Below, piece after piece: positions 42,243 to 50,810 of a stretch of DNA of 64,000 bases. A program made the translations under genes and the position numbers. The notes beneath the pieces were generated by a model. It made no database searches. It saw nothing but the letters and a program-made list of their open reading frames with translations, and was not told where the DNA came from. The DNA is from Arthrobacter sp. ISL-72 (GTDB taxonomy: Bacteria; Actinomycetota; Actinomycetes; Actinomycetales; Micrococcaceae): the NCBI RefSeq assembly GCF_018613755.1, contig NZ_JAGGPP010000015.1:1-64000 (forward strand), in the 5' to 3' direction. How positions within the stretch are numbered: position 1 is the stretch's first letter; each line of letters begins with the position of its first letter.

Positions 42243-43024
42243 ATGGCTGTTCGATTGAGCCCGGAAATGCGGGCGCTGGCGCACCGCCTGCGCTACGAGC
42301 CAACGCCGCGCAGGACCAGAGCGGACGCCGGGGGAGGACGGTTGTCGATTCACAGGACGCATTCCTTGTTTTCGAGCCACGGAAGCTGACCCCGGTGTTC
42401 GCGGTACCGGAAGCGGACATCGCCGCAGATCTCCTCCCCTCATCCCCGGGCAGGGCGGGCGGGGGCACCCGTTCGCACTTCGCCAACCACACAACCGAGG
42501 GTCAGGAACCGACCGTGAGGAGCGGCGGGCTGGAACTGCCGGCGGCCGCCTTCCGGCTTTCTGACCCGGACCTGGCCGGCCGAGTGCTGCTGGACTTCGG
42601 GGCCTTTGACCAGTGGCGTTAAGAAGACGAGGTGATAGAAGGCCATCCCCGGGACCCGTTCCACCGGGTGGATGCGCGCGCCTCATCACGGCGCGTCGGT
42701 GTGCGCTTCGGGGCGACGGTCGTGGCCAAAAGCACACGGCCGGTCTTCGTTTACGAAACGATGCTGCCCGTGCGGACCTACCTGCCGCGCGAGGACGTCG
42801 ACTTCGGGCTGCTGGAGCGCACCTCACACAGCACGGTCTGCCCCTACAAAGGCACGGCGTCGTACTGGACCCTCACCGGCGCCGGTACCCGGGGCGAGAA
42901 CATCGCATGGAGCTACGAACAGCCTCTCAAGGACGCAACACAGATCACAGGCCTAATCGCCTTCTACGACGAACGGACCACCAACGTCGAGGGCAATCCG
43001 GCAGCGCCCGATCACAGCCGATAG
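42243..43024 (+). pseudogene. Tandem DUF427 protein, frameshift and nonsense codon
   Basis: ATG 42243 (MAVRLSPEMRALAHRLRYEP) starts a protein with two DUF427 domains. Near 42333, in a run of Gs, a base is lost; the next frame reads VVDSQDAFLVFEPRKLTPVF to LLDFGAFDQWR. An in-frame TAA at 42620 (probably from GAA) interrupts before EDEVIEGHPRDPFHRVDARA, and the second domain continues intact to 43024 (VCPYKGTASYWTL, IAFYDERT). Two independent lesions make real decay more likely than a single sequence error. Confidence 0.8.
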
Positions 43025-43074
43025 CCCGAAGTTCGAAACAGGACCGACCAGTATTTGCCGGGATTCCCTGTCAC

Positions 43075-43350
43075 CGGATGCCGCTTCTGTCGCCAGACCC
43101 AAGCTGGAGGGCGCCGGCGCAGCAGCCTCCAGTCGCTTCTCCCGGTTATCGCTCATGTGCACCCTTAAGGACGCGGACGGCGACAACAGCCAGGATGACC
43201 CCGTAGAGGGACCAACTGGCGGTCGCATCGATCATGAACAGGGGCATGCCAAGCATCATGGGCATAATGAGCAGCGGCCCGAGCACCACCAGATCGCCCC
43301 AAATGCCAGGCCGATCAGCACAGCCCGTCCAAAGGACCGGGTGGCTTCTG
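43075..43350 (-). pseudogene. Degraded duplicate of the crp/membrane-protein junction
   Basis: The left part (43075-43156) resembles the start of the Crp gene (MSDNREKRLEAA versus MSDNWEKGLEAA) and the right part resembles the C-terminal half of the membrane protein at 47175 (SFGRAVLIGLAFGAIWW, LGPLLIMPMMLGMPLFMID, YGVILAVVAVRVLKGAHER). A base is missing near 43298 and an internal piece is lost. Order and overlap of the two parts equal those at 47080-47340, so this is a relic of a segmental duplication. Confidence 0.75.
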
Positions 43351-43407
43351 GATAAAGATGCAGCAAGGCTCAAGGGGCGATGCAGACGGTGTGTGTTCCA
43401 GATTGCG

Positions 43408-43431
43408 GTAGGCGGGCCTCCGCCCGCCTAC
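43408..43431 (+). promoter_or_regulatory. Leader hairpin before DUF427 protein 2
   Basis: GTAGGCGGGC-CTCC-GCCCGCCTAC: perfect ten-pair stem with a four-base loop, ending 30 bases before the ATG. No T-tract follows, so it may stabilise mRNA or attenuate. Confidence 0.45.
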
Positions 43432-43461
43432 CGTGGGACTAAAACAACGGGAAGGGACGCC

Positions 43462-43806
43462 ATGTACCGGGCCATCTGGAACGACGCTGTACTCGCCGAG
43501 TCCGATCACACAGAAATTGTGGAAGGGCATCATTACTGCAGGCGGGAGTCACTGCATACTGAGTTTTTTAGCGCTTCTCCCACTACCTCCCAGTGTTACT
43601 GGAAAGGCTCGGCGAACTATTACACCATTACGGTCAACGGAAAAGTCAACAAGGACGCCGCCTGGTACTACGCCCAGCCGAGCCGGGCAGCTGGGAACAT
43701 TCGCGATCACGTGGCTTTCTGGAAGGGCGTGCGCGTTGTCGAAGTATCAGAAGCCGGATATCCTTCCCAGCCCGGCCGGCAGGATAGTGGCAGAGGTGGA
43801 AACTGA
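43462..43806 (+). CDS. DUF427 protein 2
   Basis: 114 residues, ATG 43462 after GGGAAGGGACGCC. MYRAIWNDAVLAESDHTEIVEG, CYWKGSANYYTITVNGKVNKDAAWYYAQPS and DHVAFWKGVRV match DUF427 protein 1 closely. The last 18 residues are a polar extension. Two bases separate it from the flavodoxin-like reductase gene, forming an operon. Confidence 0.85.
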   Translation: MYRAIWNDAVLAESDHTEIVEGHHYCRRESLHTEFFSASPTTSQCYWKGSANYYTITVNGKVNKDAAWYYAQPSRAAGNIRDHVAFWKGVRVVEVSEAGYPSQPGRQDSGRGGN

Positions 43807-43807
43807 C

Positions 43808-44545
43808 ATGGCGGCATCTGAGGACACCCAAGGCCGGGACCTGGATTTCAGCGGATTGAATGCGGTTTTCTTCAATTGCACGCTGAAACGCAGCCCTGAA
43901 CTAAGCCATACGGCCGGACTGGCGGAACTCAGCGCAGGTCTGATGAGACGCCATGGAGTAACAGTGGAGATCATCCGCCCGGTTGATCACCCCCTGGCCA
44001 CCGGAGTGTATGCAGATATGACCCAGCACGGATGGGCTGAGGACGCGTGGCCGGACCTGTTCAAGAAGGTCAAGAAGGCCGATATCCTCGTTCTGGCGGG
44101 CCCCATCTGGCTGGGCGACAACAGTTCAGTGACGAAACAAGTCATAGAGCGCCTGTATGCGATGTCTGACACCCTCAATGAGCGCGGCCAGTACGTGTAC
44201 TACGGCAAGGTCGGCGGAGCTCTCGTGACCGGCAATGAGGACGGCGTCAAGCACTGCGCGATGAACATTCCCTATAGCCTGCAGCACATCGGCCTCACCA
44301 TCCCACCGGCAGCCGATGCAGGTTGGATTGGGGAAGTCGGACCGGGCCCCAGCTACCTCGACGAAGGCTCAGGCGGACCCGAGAACGACTTCACCAACCG
44401 CAACACCACGTTTGTGACCTGGAACCTGCTCCACATGGCCCGGATCCTCAGACAGGCCGGAGGCATCCCGGCCTGGGGCAACCTGCCCGAGCTCTGGAAA
44501 AAAGGCGAACACTTCGGGCTGTATCGGAATCCCGATCACCCGTAA
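43808..44545 (+). CDS. NADPH-dependent FMN reductase/flavodoxin-fold protein
   Basis: 245 residues. AVFFNCTLKRSPELSHTAGL (phosphate loop position), ADILVLAGPIWLGDNSSVTKQVIERL and GKVGGALVTGNEDGVKHCAMNI are FMN-binding elements of the NADPH-dependent FMN reductase family. The C-terminal 50 residues (FTNRNTTFVTWNLLHMARIL) add a helical lobe. Coupled to DUF427 protein 2. Confidence 0.82.
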   Translation: MAASEDTQGRDLDFSGLNAVFFNCTLKRSPELSHTAGLAELSAGLMRRHGVTVEIIRPVDHPLATGVYADMTQHGWAEDAWPDLFKKVKKADILVLAGPIWLGDNSSVTKQVIERLYAMSDTLNERGQYVYYGKVGGALVTGNEDGVKHCAMNIPYSLQHIGLTIPPAADAGWIGEVGPGPSYLDEGSGGPENDFTNRNTTFVTWNLLHMARILRQAGGIPAWGNLPELWKKGEHFGLYRNPDHP

Positions 44546-44566
44546 GGGACTGGTTGGGCTAATGCA

Positions 44567-45607
44567 TCACCGCGGGCCGGTGGGATTGAAGCTTCCGTAC
44601 AGGGCGGACACCTGGGACTTGGCCTCGCCGTACTTTTCCTGCTGCGTACCTTGCCCGGAAGGCTCAGTCCAGGGAAGTTTTCCGATCACCAGCTTGGGAA
44701 CATTGACATACACCCGTCCATCGATCCGGTGGGAAACAGCGTCAAGAGGTATGTACGTGTCCTTGTCAAAGACCAGTCCGCGCTTGACCAGCAGGTAACC
44801 GGGTGTACCCGTACCTGCGGCTACGACTTCTTCGACCTTACCGATCTCCCCACGGTCCGATCCGATGACCTGATCCCCGATCTGGAACTCACCCACGTTC
44901 GCCGCGGCCGGCTGGATCCCCGCAAGGAACTCATCCACTTCCATGACTGCATTCCCGACCAGCGGATAGTTCACGTGGATGGAGGCTTCGTAAGCAGGGA
45001 GGCTTTCAGCACCGATAGCGTCGGAGAGGTAGGTGACCGGGTAACCGTGTTCAGTCGCATGCCGCCCCGTCGACTCGCAGCACAGGTTAGCGGTCATGCC
45101 CGCGATCACCAGCTGCTGCGTCCCCAGCCGTTCCAAGTGGGACGGGAGATCTGTTTCGAATACGTCTGTTCCCTTGTGCGGCTCCAGGATCACATCGCCG
45201 GCCTCGGGTTGCAGGTCCGGGTGAAAATCTGCGCCCCACGAGCCTGCCAGGAACATCTTGTTTTCGAACATCAGGCGATTAATGCCACTGCGCTTCTGAA
45301 GACCGTCCTGCGCATAATCTTCCTCGGTGTACGCCATGGGTGCGAACAGCACCGGCACCCCGGCGGCGCGGGAACCAGCAATCAGGCGTTGCAGCTGGCC
45401 AACCACATTGTTCTTCTTCACGGTGGATTTGGTCATCTCCCACGCTGCTCCGCCTTCAGAGAGAAAATCGTTCACCGGATCGATCACCAGCAATGCCGTC
45501 TGCGCCGAATTGAAACCTGCACGGACCCCGGCAGTTGCCGCCGCTTGCGGAATCTCGCCCAGGTTTGCTCCCGGTTCTCCGGCCGTGCCTGATGGTGTTG
45601 ACGTCAT
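44567..45607 (-). CDS. Isochorismatase-type hydrolase with C-terminal PRC-barrel domain
   Basis: 346 residues. Residues 35-235 are a cysteine hydrolase: Asp in TALLVIDPVNDF, Lys in EPHKGTDVFETD and nucleophile in AGMTANLCCESTGRHA. Residues 245-320 form a PRC-barrel-like domain (FQIGDQVIGSDRGEIGKVEEVV, GYLLVKRGLVFDKDTYIPLDAV). The fusion suggests a regulated or membrane/ribosome-tethered hydrolase. A shorter, frameshifted relative is at 59012. ATG 45607 follows AAGGAGGAATGCA. Confidence 0.85.
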   Translation of the reverse strand: MTSTPSGTAGEPGANLGEIPQAAATAGVRAGFNSAQTALLVIDPVNDFLSEGGAAWEMTKSTVKKNNVVGQLQRLIAGSRAAGVPVLFAPMAYTEEDYAQDGLQKRSGINRLMFENKMFLAGSWGADFHPDLQPEAGDVILEPHKGTDVFETDLPSHLERLGTQQLVIAGMTANLCCESTGRHATEHGYPVTYLSDAIGAESLPAYEASIHVNYPLVGNAVMEVDEFLAGIQPAAANVGEFQIGDQVIGSDRGEIGKVEEVVAAGTGTPGYLLVKRGLVFDKDTYIPLDAVSHRIDGRVYVNVPKLVIGKLPWTEPSGQGTQQEKYGEAKSQVSALYGSFNPTGPR

Positions 45608-45742
45608 TGCATTCCTCCTTGATGGGGCTGAACGTGTCCTTTGACACTGGCCCTGAACGCGTCAGGGGTCAAGCGTGCACCTTGCCCGGAGAGGCGCCCT
45701 GAGACCGGACGGAACCGGTCATCGGGGGCACCTCTCCGGGGG

Positions 45743-46291
45743 CTAAGTGCTCAGGGCCGGTGCGGCCGGGACGTCCAGCTCTGTCCTTGCGTAGTGGTTG
45801 AAGTAGTTCGTGAAGAGGTTCGCGGCAATGTGTGCGAAGGCTTCGGTGAGCTCTTCGTCGGTCCAGCCGGTGTCGAGTGCTGCCTGCCAGACAGGGTCGG
45901 AGACGTTCCCGGTCCGTGCCGCGGCCTCTCGGGCCGCTTCGGTGATGGCGGCCAGCTTCGGATCAAAGTCCACCTCGCCTGCGCGTATTGCGAGGATCTG
46001 GTCGTCGGTGAGCCCTGATTTGCGTGCCGAGACTGTGTGCGCGGCCTGGCAATAGTCACAGCCGTTCTGGTTGCCCACGGCAAGGGCAATGGCTTCCTTG
46101 GTCCGGGCGTCGAAGGACCCGTGGTCTGCGATGGCCGTCGAGATGCCGCCGTAGGCGCCGATCACGGCCGGTGAGTGGGCCATGCCGGCATGGATGTTCA
46201 GGAACTTTCCCATTCGCCGTTGCAGATGGGTGGCTATGTCCTTGGATCCGTGGGGAGCGCTGTCGAGGGTGTGGGCAGGGATGCGGGGCAT
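45743..46291 (-). CDS. AhpD/carboxymuconolactone decarboxylase-family protein
   Basis: 182 residues, all-helical. GNQNGCDYCQAAHTVSARKSG carries the CxxC and following His of AhpD-like peroxidases. The C-terminal helices (TGWTDEELTEAFAHIAANLFTNYFNHYART) complete the fold. It probably reduces peroxides or quinone-like compounds. AAGGAGCC precedes ATG 46291. Confidence 0.85.
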   Translation of the reverse strand: MPRIPAHTLDSAPHGSKDIATHLQRRMGKFLNIHAGMAHSPAVIGAYGGISTAIADHGSFDARTKEAIALAVGNQNGCDYCQAAHTVSARKSGLTDDQILAIRAGEVDFDPKLAAITEAAREAAARTGNVSDPVWQAALDTGWTDEELTEAFAHIAANLFTNYFNHYARTELDVPAAPALST

Positions 46292-46396
46292 GGTGGCTCC
46301 TTGGTTTTCGTTTCATGTGTCAGATCGCTGAAGGCTTTCGGTCTGGGCGGGGTCCCCTGCTCATGCAACCTGCCCGGCCTCCGGGTTGATTCCCGG

Positions 46397-47185
46397 TCAC
46401 ACGACGGTACTGCCAGCCGCTGCCCGCAAAGCCGCCGGGTTCTGGATGGTGATGCGGCCGCGGCCTTGACGGATGATTCCTTTGGCTGCGAAGTCGGCCA
46501 GGGCTTTACTGGTGGCTTCCCGGGTTGCGCCTAGAAGTCCGGCGATCTGTTCGTGGGTGAGCCGGATGGCCCGGCTTTGCCCGAACCTGCCACTGGGCGC
46601 AGCAGCATCGAGGCTGATCAGGATTGACGCGGTGCGGGCCGAGAGCGGACGCAATGCCAGGTCCGTCAGGCGTTCCTCGAGTCGGCCCACTTGCTCCCCC
46701 AGCAGCCGTGAGATGCGGATCGCGATCCGAGGGTCGGAGATCAGGTACGTCTCGACGTCCTCGACCCCCAGCTGGCAGATGGCGGAGTCCTCGATGGCCT
46801 CTGCATAGTTGTCATACATGCGCTGGCCCACCAGCATCATTTCCCCGAAGACGGCTCCCGGCTCCAGGATGGCCATCGTGAGGGCTTTACCGTCCTCGGC
46901 TACCCGGAATACCCGTATCCTGCCTGATTTGAGGATAAAGAGCGCCGTGACGGGCTGGGACTGACTAAAGACGAGCTCCCCACGACGGAACATCCGCGCC
47001 GGGGCCATCATGTCCATCGCATGCATCTCTTCAGCGGAAAGGTCAGCGAAAAGGTCAACTTCGTTCAGGCAGGTGAAGGGGTCCTCCGGCCCTGACGTGA
47101 GGGGATACGGTTCGCGTTGGGCCGGAGACCAAGGCTGGAGGCCGCCCACGGCGGCTTCCAGCCCTTTTTCCCAGTTATCGCTCAT
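46397..47185 (-). CDS. Crp/Fnr-family regulator
   Basis: 262 residues. Residues 45-165 are a cyclic nucleotide-binding fold (FRRGELVFSQSQPVTALFIL, GAVFGEMMLVGQ). Residues 175-250 are a Crp helix-turn-helix (TRLTHEQIAGLLGATREATSKALAD-like). The Arg/Ser pair that binds cAMP is not evident and no Fnr Cys cluster is present, so the signal is unknown. Start overlaps the upstream membrane-protein gene by 11 bases, so they form one unit. A degraded copy of its start lies near 43075. Confidence 0.85.
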   Translation of the reverse strand: MSDNWEKGLEAAVGGLQPWSPAQREPYPLTSGPEDPFTCLNEVDLFADLSAEEMHAMDMMAPARMFRRGELVFSQSQPVTALFILKSGRIRVFRVAEDGKALTMAILEPGAVFGEMMLVGQRMYDNYAEAIEDSAICQLGVEDVETYLISDPRIAIRISRLLGEQVGRLEERLTDLALRPLSARTASILISLDAAAPSGRFGQSRAIRLTHEQIAGLLGATREATSKALADFAAKGIIRQGRGRITIQNPAALRAAAGSTVV

Positions 47186-47636
47186 GAGCGGACTTCAGGA
47201 TGCGGAAGGCCACCGGGGCCAGGATGACGCCGTAGATCAGGTGGCCCATGAGGGACAGTCCTGCGGCCGCATCAATCATGAACAGGGGCATGCCCAGCAT
47301 CATGGGCATGATCAGCAGGGGGCCCAGTACCCACCAGAGTGCCCCGTATGCAAGGCCGATCAGCGCAGCCCGGCCATAGGAGGTCAGGAGACCGGCGAAG
47401 GGCACGGTCAGGCCCCAGCCGATCAGGATTGAGATCACGAGGTGGATTCCAAAACCCACCACGGCAGAATCTGAACCGACCATCGAGGCAATCATGGGCA
47501 GCATGCCCATCATGGTCATAAGAACGCCGAAGACCAGGCCACCTGCAATACCGCCGATGGCACCCGCGGCGATGCGCCGGGCGAGATGATGAGTGAAGGC
47601 GTGTGGCTGGTGTGCCACGGGAGATGTAGCGGACAT
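47175..47636 (-). CDS. Membrane protein of the Crp unit
   Basis: 153 residues, four membrane helices with Gly/Met-rich packing motifs (GAIGGIAGGLVFGVLMTMMG, LGPLLIMPMMLGMPLFMIDA). ATG 47636 is chosen by its GAAAGG element; the upstream part of the frame is unlikely to be coding. I know no function. It is the first gene of the unit with the Crp-type regulator; GTTCTGTGAAC at 47703-47713, upstream of it, is a candidate operator. Confidence 0.65.
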   Translation of the reverse strand: MSATSPVAHQPHAFTHHLARRIAAGAIGGIAGGLVFGVLMTMMGMLPMIASMVGSDSAVVGFGIHLVISILIGWGLTVPFAGLLTSYGRAALIGLAYGALWWVLGPLLIMPMMLGMPLFMIDAAAGLSLMGHLIYGVILAPVAFRILKSAHER

Positions 47637-47780
47637 CGTCGTGCTGCCTTTCGTTGAAACAGAACTGCTTACCCTAGAAAGGTAGGCCTCTGGTCGCTCC
47701 TTGTTCTGTGAACGCGGACACATAACGTGCGCCGGTTCTGCTTCTCCCGCCACTTGGGCGCCGGGCTGCTCCCTCCGGGT

Positions 47781-47969
47781 TCAGTCCACTTTTTCCATGC
47801 TGTGTCCGCAGCAGCAGACCGGGTCCTGGTCTCCGCCGTGACCCGGGGCTGCCCCTTTGGTGACCGTTATTTCACACCCGCAGGCGGTATCCGGGCAGCG
47901 GTAGACCTCTCCTTCTTGCAGGGCCATGGCCATCTCCTTCACTTCGTTTATGGTTGCTGATACTTTCAC
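47781..47969 (-). CDS. Small Cys-rich metal-binding protein
   Basis: 62 residues. YRCPDTACGCEITVTKGAAP and DPVCCCGHSMEKVD give six Cys plus His, apt for a zinc ribbon or metallothionein-like cluster. GTG 47969 overlaps the TGA of the ABC ATPase gene (GTGA) and has GGAAGG before it, which supports this start over the internal ATGs. It closes the radical SAM/ABC operon. Confidence 0.65.
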   Translation of the reverse strand: MKVSATINEVKEMAMALQEGEVYRCPDTACGCEITVTKGAAPGHGGDQDPVCCCGHSMEKVD

Positions 47970-49060
47970 GCTAAAACCTTCCAGTCAGGGGAAGTCAAGG
48001 GCGCACTTCGGTGTTCTGACGTCCCGCCGACTACTGCCAATTCGGGCGTGGGAAGTTGGATACGGACGGCATCCCCTGTGGCGAGGGCGGGGCTGGCGGT
48101 TGCTTCTGCATGCAGGTTCACTCCGGCGGCTTCCATAGTGACCAGCTTCCGGGGCCCGCGGTTGCGGATGCCGGTGACCACCGCTGGCAGGCCCGGGCTG
48201 TGTTCGTCCAGGAGGATGATGCGTTCCTGGCGGATGACCATCGTGGCGGGTCCCTCCGGCCATTGGTGGTTTCCGGGCAGCGCGTGGGCGCCCAGTGCGG
48301 AGTAGTGCACGCCATCACGTACTGTTCCTGGTATCTCGTTGGTCCCGCCCATGAGGCGGCTGACCTGGAGTGAGGCGGGCCGGGTGTACATCTCTTGGAC
48401 AGTGCTGTGCTGGAGCAGCTTGCCTTCACTGATCACGGCGAGATGGTCGGCCACTGCCGCAGCCTCGTCCCGGTCGTGGGTGACCATCAGGATCGTGGGG
48501 TTCAGTTTCTCCCGCACCTGTGCCAGCAGTTCGTGCATGGCTGAGCGCAGTTCGGGGTCCAGGGCGCTAAAGGGTTCATCCAGAAGCAGCACCTCGGGGC
48601 GGGCGGCCAGGCCGCGGGCAATAGCCACCCGCTGCTGCTGGCCTCCGGACAAGTCAGAAACTACCCGCTTGCCCGTCCCTTCCATCTGGACCAGGTCGAG
48701 AAAAGCTTCCGCATCCGCGCGGGCCCGCCGCCGCGGAACACCACGGATTGTCGCGGCGAAAGCCACATTGTCAAGAACGTTCAGGTGCGGGAAAAGCAGC
48801 GGCCGCTGGAAAACCATCGCCATCCCCCGGCGTTCGGGTCGGACCGCTGCAAGATCCTGGCCGTCCAGCAGAACACTGCCGCGGTCCGGAATCTCCAGGC
48901 CCGCCACCGTCCGCAGGAGCGTGCTCTTACCGGACCCGGACGGCCCCAGTACCGCGGTGCAGGAACCGGGCGCCAGCGAAAGGCTGAACTCCTCGAGTGC
49001 GGGCACAGGCGATCCCTTGAACGACTTTGAAAGCCCCTGCAGATCTAGACCCTGCCTCAT
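47966..49060 (-). CDS. ABC transporter ATPase of the radical SAM operon
   Basis: 364 residues. Walker A LGPSGSGKSTLL, Q-loop MVFQRPLLFPHL, signature LSGGQQQRVAIARGLA, Walker B VLLLDEPFSALDP, H-loop MVTHDRDEA. The C-terminal 110 residues are a TOBE-type regulatory domain. This layout belongs to importers of the iron/thiamine/spermidine class. ATG 49060 overlaps the upstream permease stop. Confidence 0.9.
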   Translation of the reverse strand: MRQGLDLQGLSKSFKGSPVPALEEFSLSLAPGSCTAVLGPSGSGKSTLLRTVAGLEIPDRGSVLLDGQDLAAVRPERRGMAMVFQRPLLFPHLNVLDNVAFAATIRGVPRRRARADAEAFLDLVQMEGTGKRVVSDLSGGQQQRVAIARGLAARPEVLLLDEPFSALDPELRSAMHELLAQVREKLNPTILMVTHDRDEAAAVADHLAVISEGKLLQHSTVQEMYTRPASLQVSRLMGGTNEIPGTVRDGVHYSALGAHALPGNHQWPEGPATMVIRQERIILLDEHSPGLPAVVTGIRNRGPRKLVTMEAAGVNLHAEATASPALATGDAVRIQLPTPELAVVGGTSEHRSAPLTSPDWKVLA

Positions 49061-49917
49061 GACCAGCCTCCCCGCCGTCGTCGTCCTGTCAGACCCAGCA
49101 ACAGTCCCAGCGGGGGCACCAGCGCCATCACGGACAGCACCGCCACGATACCGTCGTTGCCGGCCCCCGACGCGGCGGATGCCACCAGCAACGGCACGGT
49201 CACCAGCGAACCGCCGCCGATCAGAAGGGTGACCAGGTAGTCGCTCCATCCAACCAAGAAGGCCAGGAAAGCCGCTCGGGCCAGGGCCGGTGCGATCAGG
49301 GGGAATTGGACCCGAAGGAACACCTGGCCCTGGGTGGCTCCTAGGGTGCAGGCCTCTTCGTCGAAACCGATGTCATGGGCTGCATACGCCAGTCGCATGA
49401 CGTACGTCGTGTAGGGCAGGGCATAGACCGTCAGGACAAGGACGACGCCGGCGTAGGAGGGAACCTGCAGGCGGACCAGCAGGACATTCAGCCCGAAGAC
49501 CGCGACGAATGCCGGCAGTGCCAGCGGGGCGAACAACAGGGCACTGACCGGCGCCGACCACCGGGAAGGGTGGAACGCCAGGCTCCGGGCGGCCAGGACA
49601 CCAAGCGGTGTGGCAACGGCGCTGACCACCAGACCCAGGCCCAGTGAGCCGGCAAACGCCGTGGCCGCACCTCGGGACAGGGCGGAGTCAACGTTCTGCA
49701 GTCCCCAGTCCTGGGGCAGCGGCGCGGGGTAGGACCAGCGGTCCGCGAAGACCCAGAGACCCAACGGTACCAGCGGCAGCACAAACCACACCGCAAGGGC
49801 CCCGGCAGTTGCCGACCGCAGGATCCGGCCGCCGGCACGGGAACGCGTCAGCCCGCTCTGCGCCGCGTCTTTCGGCAGGGTCTGCTGGTTGAGCCCCGGC
49901 GGCAGCGTTATCGCCAT
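49057..49917 (-). CDS. ABC transporter permease 2
   Basis: 286 residues with six to seven membrane helices. The EAA loop reads HDIGFDEEACTLGATQGQVFLRVQFPLIAPALARA. ATG 49917 overlaps the preceding gene's stop by ten bases. Forms the membrane pore with permease 1. The YnjBCD-like set of binding protein, permeases and ATPase is complete, although the binding protein is interrupted. Confidence 0.87.
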   Translation of the reverse strand: MAITLPPGLNQQTLPKDAAQSGLTRSRAGGRILRSATAGALAVWFVLPLVPLGLWVFADRWSYPAPLPQDWGLQNVDSALSRGAATAFAGSLGLGLVVSAVATPLGVLAARSLAFHPSRWSAPVSALLFAPLALPAFVAVFGLNVLLVRLQVPSYAGVVLVLTVYALPYTTYVMRLAYAAHDIGFDEEACTLGATQGQVFLRVQFPLIAPALARAAFLAFLVGWSDYLVTLLIGGGSLVTVPLLVASAASGAGNDGIVAVLSVMALVPPLGLLLGLTGRRRRGGWS

Positions 49918-50810
49918 AGCGGGATCTTTCGAAGGCAAGCGAGTGCCACGAGTGCTGCGCCCAGGGACACCACAGCCGTAACGACGGCGACGGCGGCCGC
50001 CTCAGGCCGGGCAGTGAGAGTCACCGAGTTGTACAGGCGCAGGGCCATGACGGGCAGCGGCTCGGGATAGGGCCGGCCCAGAAGCCAGGCAACTTCATAG
50101 GAACCGAAACTGTAGATGAACGCGATCGTCCCGGAAATAATCAGGGCGGGCAGGCTCAAAGGCAGCAGCACGTGGCGCAAGCGACCGAGCCGCCCGGCGC
50201 CCAAGAGGGCGGCGGTTTCCTCGTAATCCACGGACCGGGTTGCCAGCGTGCCGGCCACGACGAGTCCCACGAACGCTGACTCCTTCCATGCGTACTCAAA
50301 AATGACGGCCAGCCACCACTGACCTCCCACGACGTCGGGCCAACGCTCTGCTGCACCAAAAACCCTGGCCAGCAGCCCGGAATCGGCCAGCAGCAAACCT
50401 GCCGTGGCTGCCCCCACAATGTGGGGAACGGGGATGGACAGTGAGCTCATGGCCGCCACGAGCTTTCCGCACCACCTGCCCTGCATCATGATCAGGGCTG
50501 CCGCGAACCCGATCAGGCACGCCAGGACAGTGGACGCTCCAGCGATGGCCAGCGAGAGCCCCACTCCAACCAGGAGGTCACCGCCATGGGCCGTGTAGGC
50601 CGCCGTCGAAAGTTCCGGCCTGCCAACCAGCGGCATCAGCCCCAGACTCTGGGCCGCGACCATGGCTGACCCGCCAACCACCACGAAGGCGACAAGCAGG
50701 ACAGCGGGGACCGCAAGGAGCAGCCCCTGGACGCGGGCCTTAGTCCCGTGACCGGCCGCCGTCCGCGGCCGGGGCCGGGTCCGGGCTGTCAGGACCTCAG
50801 CCGCCGGCAA
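49908..50810 (-). CDS. ABC transporter permease 1
   Basis: 300 residues, six membrane helices, EAA loop RSVDYEETAALLGAGRLGRLRHVLLPLSLPALI. TTG 50810 is chosen: GGAGG lies seven bases upstream and it overlaps the binding-protein gene by only 14 bases, whereas ATG 50834 has no ribosome-binding site. The basic N-terminus (TARTRPRPRTAAGHG) precedes the first helix. Confidence 0.82.
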   Translation of the reverse strand: MPAAEVLTARTRPRPRTAAGHGTKARVQGLLLAVPAVLLVAFVVVGGSAMVAAQSLGLMPLVGRPELSTAAYTAHGGDLLVGVGLSLAIAGASTVLACLIGFAAALIMMQGRWCGKLVAAMSSLSIPVPHIVGAATAGLLLADSGLLARVFGAAERWPDVVGGQWWLAVIFEYAWKESAFVGLVVAGTLATRSVDYEETAALLGAGRLGRLRHVLLPLSLPALIISGTIAFIYSFGSYEVAWLLGRPYPEPLPVMALRLYNSVTLTARPEAAAVAVVTAVVSLGAALVALACLRKIPLWR

